Part shown: positions 58,055-62,399 of the stretch, in pieces
Layout: each line of letters begins with the position of its first letter
How positions within the stretch are numbered: position 1 is the stretch's first letter
DNA from: Nectonema munidae
Taxonomy: Eukaryota > Nematomorpha > Nectonematoida > Nectonematidae
Direction of reading: 5' to 3'
NCBI GenBank assembly: GCA_030549495.1
Contig: JAUIRK010000270.1
Span: forward strand, 1 to 64,000
Length of the DNA stretch: 64,000 nt
Program-made: the position numbers and the translations under genes
The notes under the pieces: generated by a model
What the model saw: the letters and a program-made list of their open reading frames with translations, nothing else
The model's database searches: none
What the model was told of the DNA's origin: nothing

Positions 58055-61046
58055 TTTTTGTGCCTTTTTTATTTGGATCATGGTGCATTTCTTAACAATA
58101 AGAAATTCTGGGTTCACTGGGAATTGAGCGTAAGAGTTTTGGGATGAAATCCCTGACCTCTAACCACGATGCCACTAGAGCCCCGCTACTTTGAGTGCGA
58201 GTCCGAACTTTTATCTTCGACTCCCCAGCCCTAATTGATAAACCGAATCTACAAAATCATTATTCTAGATAAAATGAAAAATAATTAATCTAATGGATTG
58301 GTCAATAGCTGTTAAGCTCTAGAAATCTTTTTATAGCATCATCAAATTATTTTGCCTTCGTCTCAATAACCTACTTTTTAAAATATAAGATATAAAATAT
58401 GATTTATTAAAAAATCACAATATATTTAGTGATGCACAAAGTAGATACACATTGCTGTTAGGCATATGGAAAGCTCGTTGTGCCAAAAAACATTGATTTA
58501 ATAAGTCTTTATCGGGTTATAAATGAATACCAGGCCAGGCTATTTTACATACAGTATCTATATCTTCATAATTTGGACACTATTTTTAATCGTGATACTA
58601 TGTAACAAAAATAAAAATAAATTTGTTTGAATCAATTTTTTGTTTGTTTTTTTTTTTTTGGGTTGAGAAAAAAAAAAAAATTTATAGGGGTTTTTTTATT
58701 TTTTTTTTGAGATTTTTTTAAAAAAACAAAAAAAAAAAAATACAATTAAAAAAAAAAAACTTAAAAAAAATAAAATATTTTATTTTATTTTATTTAAAAC
58801 TCACACCATGAATTTATTTTTATCACAAGTAGATTATTCAAACATGATTGATACGATTTATTCAATTAGATGATTGATTTATTTTTGTCTTTATTTCCTC
58901 TCTTTTTCTTCACTTTATCTTTTTATATTTATTTTTTTAACTATTCTTTTTTTATAGATATTTATAGTGCATTTTTGGTTGTTTGTCTTTTATTAGGTCG
59001 TAGAGAAAGCATATCTTTAATCCGCTAATCGTTAAATGACATCGATTTTTTGAAAAATAACAAAAAATTGCAGAAAAATGTCTTTGAACATTACTAAAAC
59101 TATAGAACAGCGTTGAAACGGTGAAGAGGCTGGGTTTCTGGGACCAAAGCCAAGACGTAGTCGCCCATCATACACTTGGCCCTGGTAGCGCTTCCAAAAT
59201 TCCATCACATCTTGGTGGAAGCGCTCACCATGCTGTTAAGAGTAGCCTCGGATATATGTGTAATTTCAGGGACATTCTGCAGTCCATCTCCTTGTAGCAC
59301 TTGAGAAGATTGCCGACCTTCTCAAGTCTTTTGTCGTGCTGCGCCAGGCACGTTTCTCCGCTGCCAAAAACTTTCGGAGAACTCAGGGTCCTGCATTAGC
59401 TTTTCAATTTGAGGCTCAACGAACATCCCTGCCTTTATTTTGGACTCCGACAACTTCGTCCAAATGCTTGAAAGCAGCGGACTCAGGATCTAGTGCCTTC
59501 ACAAATTGCTTTATGAGCCGTAGCTTTCATCTTACCAATCACTTTCTAATCTTCCTCTTCGTACTTCACCAGGCCTAGCAGGTGCTTCACATTCTCATAG
59601 ACTTCTTTTAGGTGAACAGAGTGGGCGATAGGAATGCTTGGGTATTTGCTACCATTGTGCAACACCACCGCCTTCAAGCTTCTATTTGAGCTGTCCACGA
59701 ACAGTCGCCAGTTGCAGGGATCATACGGGAATTCAATTTCTTCAAAAAAGCCATTGATGTCGTGACAGTAATACACTTTCTCATCCAGTGTGAAATACTG
59801 AGAGAATGCCATGACGTTGTCTCTGTTTTGTTACCCGACAGTTTTCGTCCAACAAGTTTCATTGTTTGAACCTGGATGTCAGCACCGGCGCGGACACGTG
59901 ACTACCACTATACAAATGTAGCAGTTGTTTGTGTGATCTGTTGGTTCCCGCCAGAATCTTGGCACGCCAAACTTCAGTTTTCGTTACTTTCTTCTGTACC
60001 ACGACTCCAGAGTGGAACGACAGCTTCTCCAAACGGTGTGTGGCGCCCAACTCTTGTCCTGGTCCCCTACTTGAACTCTAAAGTACACTTTGTCAGTAGA
60101 ACAGAGGAGGTTCCCTTCAACTATGGTGTACTTGACTGACTTGACATTCAGAAAGACTCCACAGACAGCAGAAGTTATCACGATCATGTTTGCAGGAACC
60201 TCGAACAGAGGCCATCATGAGACAATATCTGTAAATAAAATAGTAAATATAATAAGACGAGTTGAAGAACGGAAACAAACTAACATATATCAAATGACTA
60301 CTTGAATGAATCATATAAATCATACTCGAATAACCTACTTGAATAAATGATATTTTTTCAAAATATTTTCTAAGTCACAACGATCAACAGTATGGTATGT
60401 TTTATTTTTGATTAGCATATCCCTGCCTGTTTCAACGCTGTTGTATAGTTTCAGTAATGTTCAAAGGCAATTTATTTATGTAAATATACAATTTTTTGTT
60501 ATTTTTCATAAAATCGGTGTCATTTCTTAAATAAAGATTATGGACATGAAAGATATGATTTTTCTTCATTCTTACGACCAAAAGACAAACAATCCAAAAA
60601 TTCACTCAAACAAAATCTTTGTTACATTGTGATACATCAATTAAAATAGAATAGACTAACTCTTTGTCTAAACATTTCGTTCCATAAGAAATAGAAACAA
60701 GATAATTTCGTAAGCCCAGATTCCACCTTAATAAGTATGAAGTGCTCATTACTTTTCTGATTTCACTCCAAAAGAGAAAATTTTAAGAATCAAGTAGTTT
60801 CAGGGAGACACGGGTCAATCGCACGAACTGAATTTGAATTTTGTTTTAGATCAAGAGACAAGGATCGTAAAAAGTTGTATAGAAGATCATCTTCTCGATA
60901 CAGGTCTCAATCAAGCTCTCCTCGTCGCAAGAATCACAAGAGAAAGCACTCTCACGAAAGACGCAACAGATCTTCGCGTAGATCTCAAAGCAAAGAAAGC
61001 AAGAAAAGGACAAGAGCTTCCCTTCCAAAGCCCGAAACTATGATAG
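28770..61046 (+). CDS. SCAF4/8: SCAF4/SCAF8-like SR-related CTD-associated factor (12 exons, partial)
   Basis: Join 28770-28898, 30913-31071, 31125-31227, 35682-35803, 35866-36027, 45040-45165, 45239-45345, 45399-45534, 52158-52293, 54594-54736, 54795-54916, 60850-61046 (about 547 codons). All junctions agree in phase. Exons 1-3 give a CTD-interacting domain (KPPVSKGKI, LYVIDSIVRQSKHQF, RVLNLWQKNGTFSAEVIQPL); then LDAPG...QLQELAAQL, GFNK-KLLEFDYEDD, a Pro/Gln-rich part, and an RS domain ending ASLPKPETMIG. Order and motifs match vertebrate SCAF4 and SCAF8, nuclear proteins that bind phosphorylated RNA polymerase II CTD and suppress premature transcript ends. The first exon (start codon) and the RRM exons that should follow KPET are outside or unseen. 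Reconstructed by eye; the exon 8 donor is the weakest point. Confidence 0.88.
28899..30912. other. Intron 1 of SCAF4/8 gene, no recognised element
   Basis: 2.0 kb of AT-rich sequence. Open frames near 29237-29437 and 30723-30974 are not supported by codon pattern or similarity, except that the second overlaps exon 2 in another frame. Confidence 0.5.
30913..31071 (+). CDS. SCAF4/8: SCAF4/8 exon 2: core of CID
   Basis: Acceptor CATTCTTAG, donor AAG|GTTACC. Reads APKEYKLPALYVIDSIVRQS, KHQFTQKDVYGPRFSKNF and ATFAHLFKCKADDK. The LYVIDSIVRQS helix is the most conserved part of the domain and lines the groove that holds the polymerase CTD peptide. Phase 0 on both sides; 53 codons. Confidence 0.95.
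31125..31227 (+). CDS. SCAF4/8: SCAF4/8 exon 3: end of CID
   Basis: After a 53-nt intron (ATATTTTTAG). Reads GKIIRVLNLWQKNGTFSAEV then IQPLLDLANKSSIK, matching KSKIVRVLNLWQKNGVF of SCAF4. Donor A|GTATTT leaves one base of a codon. Confidence 0.95.
31985..32390 (+). mobile_element. piggyBac 5' fragment, + orientation
   Basis: Begins CACTAGAAGGACGG two bases inside a TTAA, with the palindrome GTCAATTGAC near the end, as at the right end of the neighbouring copy (34747). A start codon at 32254 opens MSDQEILKNLREIDSDFSDE, an acidic transposase N-terminus, which breaks after about 28 codons. No 3' end of its own is seen; the neighbour begins at 32869 in opposite orientation. Confidence 0.65.
32869..34747 (-). 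mobile_element. piggyBac element, 1.88 kb
   Basis: Starts CACTAGAAGGACC right after TTAA (32865-32868) and ends GGTCCTTCTAGTG at 34747, so the 13-bp ends are perfect inverted repeats. The right side has lost the TTAA (TAGAAG follows). GTCAATTGAC palindromes lie at about 34543 and 34722, near the 5' end. Carries a damaged transposase on the reverse strand. Confidence 0.85.
32889..34440 (-). pseudogene. piggyBac transposase (PGBD-like), frameshifted
   Basis: Read from about 34440 downward: acidic N-terminus (SGEDKSGSDFSDEDENG), then FTRGIIGAKNLPIKSMW, MARTRFLEIMKFLRFD, the first catalytic Asp in ITVDEQLMPCKSR (about 33730), the second in ITCDNYFTSLNLA (about 33490), the third in TKSGVDVFDQM (about 33170), and KKAAGRRWPVQVFYNILDMA, ending KIARIELW at 32889. 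All three Asp residues are kept. Shifts near 34330, 34030, 33680 and 33560 break the frame. Acts, when whole, by TTAA-specific cut and paste. Confidence 0.85.
34748..35681. other. Rest of SCAF4/8 intron 3
   Basis: AT-rich, no recognised element. Confidence 0.5.
35682..35803 (+). CDS. SCAF4/8: SCAF4/8 exon 4
   Basis: Acceptor GTCATTTCTAG; the first two bases GT complete Ser with the A left by exon 3. Reads DFSSEEKDIPAVHENKEK then SQKEFAQEALSVVDDLLKKF and GD. Donor GAT|GTAAAT. Position matches the linker after the CID; residues are not strongly conserved but codon use and phase fit. Confidence 0.8.
35866..36027 (+). CDS. SCAF4/8: SCAF4/8 exon 5: QLQ-type region
   Basis: After a 62-nt intron ending CTTTCAG. 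Reads DPESVGINQAHYQQLVVIGQ, YLRKQLDAPGSDGITVDARV and VSQLQELAAQLFGK. The LDA...VVSQLQELAAQL block lines up with LDAGLVVQLQALTAQL of SCAF8. Donor AAG|GTTTCA, phase 0. Confidence 0.88.
36028..36984. other. Start of SCAF4/8 intron 5, no recognised element
   Basis: AT-rich sequence; the open frame at 36371-36667 shows no similarity to anything recognised. Confidence 0.5.
36985..37345 (+). mobile_element. 3' end of a LINE reverse-transcriptase ORF
   Basis: In nearly continuous frame the + strand reads SGLVYSGQNWALKEGEKSRL, TREIRMLRSVC, ILEKQRLIWFGHINRR and GRPKITWEEVVRK. This is the characteristic C-terminal tail of RTE/Proto2-like LINE proteins (YGSETW, EMRMLRWMCG, RLRWFGHV and RGRPRKTW in consensus). 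One or two frame breaks. The catalytic part is absent. Confidence 0.7.
37383..37598. repeat. Inverted repeat, two arms of about 90 nt with 35-nt loop
   Basis: 37383-37475 is the reverse complement of 37511-37598 with few mismatches, for example CATGTCTCACAACAATGTTC against GAACATTGTTGTGAGACATG. The loop is 37476-37510. The left arm contains TTTTTTCAG, an acceptor-like word. An open frame from 37453 continues past the right arm to 37665 (CASEEQLKKCIYNDVIK), of unknown origin. May be an inverted duplicated gene fragment or foldback element. Confidence 0.8.
37666..38765. other. SCAF4/8 intron 5, no recognised element
   Basis: AT-rich sequence without recognised coding or repeat ends. Confidence 0.5.
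38766..39014. repeat. Inverted-repeat element carrying a hammerhead core
   Basis: The 32-nt arms AACTAGAAATTGTAAG...TTCGAT (38766-38797) and its mirror (38983-39014) differ at one or two positions. CTAAGCG (38806) is also mirrored at 38968. The interior holds the hammerhead ribozyme motif. Such motifs are known from Penelope-like elements and retrozymes; no reverse transcriptase is present, so this may be a terminal piece of one or a small derivative. Confidence 0.65.
38811..38872 (-). ncRNA. Hammerhead ribozyme core (type I-like)
   Basis: On the - strand: CTGATGA (38855-38849), stem II GGCT/AGCC closed by loop TCAAT (38848-38836), then GAAA (38835-38832). All invariant core bases of the hammerhead are present. 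Stem I can form from CACAC (38869-38865) with GTGTG (38817-38813), plus a short GGAA/TTTT pairing next to the core with an internal loop between. After GAAA comes CCGGGTTT: helix III would be only ACC/GGT with one base between, too small to close alone, as in dimer-dependent hammerheads of Penelope-like elements. The presumed cleavage triplet is GTT, less favoured than GTC, so self-cleavage activity is uncertain. Not known whether it is transcribed. Confidence 0.7.
39130..40130 (+). mobile_element. piggyBac transposase fragment, + orientation
   Basis: Across shifting frames the + strand gives SRNNFQKIKRYLHLADNQNL, KMAKVKPLYNLLNLKMAI, YCVEIYEGKFDYGIG, SYDLMKSLRERNFRAT, KWQDNSVVTLCSNVEV, ANAYNIGIDGVDTMDF and WYSNFINAINISVVFTWN: the normal order of a piggyBac transposase from its middle to near its C-terminus. 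The last catalytic Asp lies in GIDGVDTMD. Termini are not visible; several shifts. A different family from the two - strand copies further right. Confidence 0.7.
40195..43506 (-). mobile_element. piggyBac element, about 3.3 kb
   Basis: TTAA (40191-40194) precedes CCTTCGCATGCCACTGTT; the right end reads ACTGTGGCATGCGAAG to 43505-43506. The ends are inverted repeats of about 15 bp with one mismatch; the right TTAA is displaced (43511-43514). The reverse-strand transposase occupies 40540-42290, and 42300-43500 is non-coding 5' sequence. Confidence 0.75.
40543..42290 (-). pseudogene. piggyBac transposase with Cys-rich tail, frameshifted
   Basis: From the start near 42277 (MEFSSNDSTSSPTESVEYSF), then central blocks in pieces: first Asp in DAVTIDEQLVKFRGACPVK (about 41490), FLDGFLPKYIH (about 41265, second Asp in the position usually DNYF), and YKVGVDNLNRMARDFTSYK (about 41040, third Asp), followed by RRRWTMAIFTNYLDIAAFNS. 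The C-terminus (40740-40560) has CSIPKCK...CKKHYF..CPTC, the zinc-binding Cys-rich domain of the family. Shifts near 42120, 41750, 41560, 41140 and 40810 make it non-functional. Confidence 0.8.
43507..44670. other. SCAF4/8 intron 5, no recognised element
   Basis: AT-rich; one 31-bp perfect tandem duplication (TTAGTCTTATGG...) at 44294-44357. Confidence 0.5.
44671..44847. repeat. Dispersed repeat, unit 1 (about 177 bp)
   Basis: The block from ATTTTCAGGAAATTATTTC to AAAATAAAAATGCAT recurs at 46221-46396 with about 90 percent identity by eye, and its first half recurs inverted at 46044-46136. Confidence 0.8.
45040..45165 (+). CDS. SCAF4/8: SCAF4/8 exon 6
   Basis: Acceptor TTTATTTTAG, donor AAA|GTAAAG. 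Reads VTQNLNLCSIKDAEPAKNN, KINAISKFQQKETESE and SILGFNK. The end FNK meets KLLEFDYEDD of the next exon exactly as FDKKLLDRFDYDDE does in SCAF4. Phase 0 both sides. Confidence 0.88.
45239..45345 (+). CDS. SCAF4/8: SCAF4/8 exon 7
   Basis: After a 73-nt intron ending ATCAATTAG. Reads KLLEFDYEDDVKTIDAQLN then EPSPKSTLVITSNPIN. KKLL.FDY.DD is the signature linker motif of SCAF4/SCAF8. The donor GA|GTACCA leaves two bases. Confidence 0.88.
45399..45534 (+). CDS. SCAF4/8: SCAF4/8 exon 8, Gln-rich
   Basis: After a 53-nt intron (GCAATTTTTAG), its first A completes Glu. Reads AANSILSNPQLVQQLQQMQQ, VQPIKIEDTRNIPQAIRQQ and ILNKQK, similar to the NSIFHQIAEQLQQQ region of SCAF8. The 3' boundary rests on a weak donor, AAA|GTGGAA; an alternative at ATA|GTACAA has the same phase. 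Confidence 0.75.
46044..46320. repeat. Inverted repeat with tRNA-like spacer
   Basis: The arm 46044-46136 mirrors 46231-46320 (AAAGCGTCTTTTAGAAAT and its reverse). The spacer contains GGGTGAGTACTCTAGACG and GTTTCAAATCCC, resembling polymerase III A and B boxes. The right arm is part of the dispersed 177-bp repeat. Possibly a SINE inserted in, or carried by, a foldback repeat. Confidence 0.5.
46221..46396. repeat. Dispersed repeat, unit 2
   Basis: Second direct copy of 44671-44847, including CGAACACACACTCTGTTT. Confidence 0.8.
46489..48866 (-). mobile_element. piggyBac element, 2378 bp, TTAA at both ends
   Basis: TTAA at 46485-46488 and 48867-48870 flank ends CCCTCATCCCTACAC and (reverse) CCCGCATTCCTACAAG. 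This is the best-preserved element of the window. Same family as 49707-51958. Confidence 0.9.
46710..48497 (-). pseudogene. piggyBac transposase, nearly complete, two main breaks
   Basis: From 48497: MKKYNRSSFQLACALLLL, an acidic N-terminus (SSQDETESSDEDK), then LIRAGLDRDNMSSLQDLW, first Asp in LTVDEQLYGYRGHCPGKTF (about 47680), VTYRYFTSHNLAKQLL (about 47440), third Asp in GKCRVDLMDSLIEEF (about 47145), RRKTNRWPMLVNSCIVDV, and a Cys-rich zinc domain CKFCKKSCRSVCSVC...CPNH ending at 46710. The second catalytic Asp, normally in DNYFTS, reads YRYFTS here, so the enzyme should be inactive even apart from shifts near 48030 and 47280. Confidence 0.88.
49290..49380 (+). repeat. tRNA-derived SINE-like sequence
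   Basis: Contains GTAAGGTTGGTTAGATAC (A-box side), an anticodon-like hairpin TGGGTTTCGAAACTCA and the B box GAGTTCAATCCC. Followed by about 200 bp of non-AT-biased sequence that may be the SINE body. Not a clean cloverleaf. Confidence 0.5.
49707..51958 (-). mobile_element. piggyBac element, 2252 bp, second copy of the 46.5-kb family
   Basis: TTAA at 49703-49706 and 51959-51962; ends CCATCATCCCTAGAC and (reverse) CTTCATCCCTACGAGC. Transposase pieces run at 51567-50030 in the same order as the neighbour, but more diverged. Confidence 0.85.
50030..51567 (-). pseudogene. piggyBac transposase, diverged copy with internal loss
   Basis: Acidic N-terminus (ESDVEHKDQASDTTI, FENSSQDDKNVSECCEDD), then LTVDEQLYGYRGYCPGRTF (first Asp, about 50800) and GKCGVDLMDSLIEEFSSKRK (third Asp, about 50390), WHNSYILLFKNGYNK, and a Cys-rich end. 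The stretch that should hold the second Asp (YFTS block) is missing between about 50690 and 50590. Several shifts elsewhere. Clearly older or faster decaying than its neighbour at 46.5 kb. Confidence 0.8.
52158..52293 (+). CDS. SCAF4/8: SCAF4/8 exon 9, Pro/Gln-rich
   Basis: Acceptor GAAATTTTTAG. Reads APVQQSFSQHPPLLQTPSSV, PSLPDIPPPPNFILASMRP and VSSFHL; donor CTCT|GTAACT leaves one base that completes Ser with exon 10. The composition matches the Pro-rich middle of SCAF4 (PTPPVQQPFQ), but no motif proves it alone; splice sites and phase on both sides are the support. Confidence 0.75.
52670..53974 (-). mobile_element. hAT element remnant, 1305 bp
   Basis: Left end CAGGGTTTGCCAACC and right end (reverse) CAGGGGTTCCCAACCCGTG are matching hAT-type termini. 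Inside, the reverse strand has transposase pieces at 53529-53317 (CINEAFYNAISKL) and 53218-53018 (EQELIDLQWDEGENHKLANF, then WLNVSPSYP), the ELIDLQ...FW..V...YP block of ZBED5/SCAND3-like hAT transposases. Much of the enzyme is gone. Confidence 0.75.
54594..54736 (+). CDS. SCAF4/8: SCAF4/8 exon 10, Pro-rich
   Basis: Acceptor CTTATTATTAG, donor ATT|GTAAGT (a consensus site). Reads IPNNQNRFDISNNTNAILPT, QPIQAAPIPVPAMVRPPLPP and SNRNNNI. Corresponds to the low-complexity stretch before the RS domain. Confidence 0.85.
54795..54916 (+). CDS. SCAF4/8: SCAF4/8 exon 11
   Basis: After a 58-nt intron (GTCTTTTAAG). Reads DLDLRNADKDLRTKKTFN, ESGSECSEAELYKGRNSS and HKSK, then two bases AG of an Arg codon before GTTTGT. 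Charged lead-in to the RS domain. Confidence 0.82.
54917..56486. other. Start of SCAF4/8 intron 11, unresolved
   Basis: Two open frames (55385-55576 + and 55604-55885 -) are longer than expected in DNA this AT-rich and may be mobile-element debris, but no motif could be recognised. Confidence 0.4.
56487..57420 (-). mobile_element. hAT-like transposase remnant
   Basis: From 57415 on the - strand: MPKTASRKFTKINLIIQKY (N-terminus), a gap where the zinc finger should be, IDESE...FINILIGSTDAPE (the VDETTD block), LLLTAAAKYNVAGGKILKSI, YVTCFAHLLHNCAMKIR, and NAASYYCDHLPKVKEIVNNF, ending FSIKNA. The order is that of a hAT-superfamily transposase family common in arthropods. Truncated before the C-terminal dimerisation domain, with several stops; ends not seen. 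Confidence 0.75.
58027..58054. repeat. (CA)n microsatellite
   Basis: About 14 CA units, directly followed by the SINE-like sequence. Confidence 0.95.
58085..58195 (-). repeat. tRNA-derived SINE-like sequence
   Basis: On the - strand: GGGGCTCTAGTGGCATCGTG then GTTAGAGGTCAGGGATTTC (A-box region) and GCTCAATTCCCAG (B box). The 5' GGGGCTC end looks like an acceptor strand. Diverged, no clean cloverleaf. Confidence 0.5.
58640..58800. repeat. Homopolymer-rich A/T tract
   Basis: Runs of up to 13 T or A in both orientations separated by single other bases. Could be natural low complexity or poor consensus in assembly. Confidence 0.8.
59100..60200 (-). pseudogene. Decayed copy of a widespread uncharacterised repetitive protein
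   Basis: In reading order on the - strand: QVGDQDKSWAPHTVWRSC (about 60070), VWRAKI, YFTLDEKVYYCHDINGFFEE (about 59795), CNWRLFVDSSNRSLKAVVLH, SIPIAHSVHLKEVYENVKHL, DCRMSLKLHI (about 59285), and a block near 59170 reading MMGDYVLALVPETQPLHRF. From memory, this block order matches a multi-copy protein of unknown function repeated in many arthropod genomes (GDQDKxWAPH, WRLFIDSSKxSLKAVLLHNG, ENMMGDYxW). The segment with the Cys pair of that family (CFLCxWDSR) is absent, and there are many frame changes. A mobile or amplified origin is inferred, not shown. Confidence 0.65.
60201..60849. other. End of SCAF4/8 intron 11, no recognised element
   Basis: AT-rich sequence; no exon or repeat end recognised. 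Confidence 0.5.
60850..61046 (+). CDS. SCAF4/8: SCAF4/8 exon 12: RS domain
   Basis: Acceptor ATTTTGTTTTAG; its first base A completes Arg from exon 11. Reads SRDKDRKKLYRRSSSRYRSQ, SSSPRRKNHKRKHSHERR, NRSSRRSQSKESKKRTR and ASLPKPETMI. Arg-Ser and Lys-rich, a typical RS domain that would be phosphorylated and bind splicing factors or RNA. SLPKPET aligns with GLPQVKPET, which in SCAF4 leads directly into the RRM. Donor G|GTGAGG leaves one base; the RRM exon is not found before the window end. Confidence 0.9.
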
Positions 61047-61186
61047 GTGAGGACTTGTTCAAACATAGGTTGTTTGTTACAAGCATATTTTGCGGATTAT
61101 ACTCTGAAAGTTGCCTGGATAAATAAATTACTCCTTTTAGATTAATCTTTACCATTATGTATATTTGTCATAGATGGCCTAGTGGT

Positions 61187-62369
61187 GGGAACTAGAGCTT
61201 CTGATTTCCCGACAAAATTCATTTCTCGAGAAACGAGAAAAAAATTTAAACACTCTCGAGACTCGAAATAGCTTTCGAGAAATTTCAACTCAACTCAAAA
61301 AGGTTAATATTGGTCAAATTTTAAAAATTTTATTTCAAAATAAAATAAAAGAAGATCTAATGAAATTCTTTTAACTTTATAAGAGCATATAAATATTCAG
61401 CAGAAATTGAACCTTTGAGAAAAACAATATTTAAATTGAAACTTTCTCTATCTTGGAAATGAATAACATTATTTATGTATCTTTCATTGCTAGCACCTGT
61501 ATATTCATCCAAAGACAGAACTTTTGTTTTTTCTTATTTCTAATTTCCTTATTATTTAACTTTATTATAAAATTCTAAAACTAAATTCATAACAGCGCTT
61601 TCGTCTTTATGTAAAACATAACCATCTTTCATTAAGGAATTTCTTATGAAAATGCTATTTGTAATACCGTTAATACTAAATCCATCCAATGCAGCTAACT
61701 TAGACTCAATTTCAGCCAAGCTTATCTTCTTTGTAAAATCAGTTATGCTCCTTTGACGAGTTCGGAGTTTCAATTTTACGTTTTACAGGAAATACACCTT
61801 TGTGTTTAGCAGTAAAATGTCTGATTAAACCTGTTGTAGAGCTGTTTTTGCATTGGATAATAGCATTACAAACATTTTGCATTCTTTTTTTTAGAGCTTT
61901 ATAAACTCTTTCCAAATTTGTGGAGTATGTGACATTTTAAAACAGAAAATTTTTTGAAGCTATTGAAAATAATTTTAAACAAAAATAAAAAAATTATTTC
62001 CAACAAATAACTTATAAAATTTACTAAAAAAGAAATTTTTTAAATAAATTTTAATAAATATTTTGAAAACAATTTTAAATATTTTTATAGCTATTATATT
62101 TGATATAAATATATATATTCTATAAAACCATTAACATCCCAAGTTTAGTAGTAAGTAGCAATTCACTATTTTAAATTATAAACTATAAACTTAGTAAAAT
62201 TCATTTTATAAGTTTCACTTGTACAAAAAATTTTGAATTATCTTTTATTAAAATTTACATAAAGTTTTGACGTTTTGAAATTCTTGAGTCTCGTCAAATT
62301 TTCTCGAGAATCGAGAAGTTTAGAAATCTCAAGACAGAAGCTTTAGTTCCTGCATCATTTTTTGGCTCT
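61187..62369 (-). mobile_element. hAT deletion derivative with both ends
   Basis: The left end TGGGAACTAGAGCTTCTG and the right end (reverse) TGCAGGAACTAAAGCTTCTG match; just inside both lie CTCGAGA-rich stretches. The interior keeps only a transposase N-terminus on the - strand (61773-61552 and about 61930-61780): a BED-finger-like region with IWKEF, then RQRSITDFTKKISLAEIESK, LDGFSINGITNSIFIRNSL and the SAVMNLVLEFYNKVK block. The catalytic domain is missing. Clear 8-bp target copies were not found. Confidence 0.7.
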
Positions 62370-62399
62370 AACAAGCATATTGCTCTTTTGCTAAGCAGT

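Noticed and set aside
60834-61126. Single-exon genes over the RS exon
   Set aside because: Exon 12 with splice sites on both sides explains the sequence; the extension past 61046 is intron.
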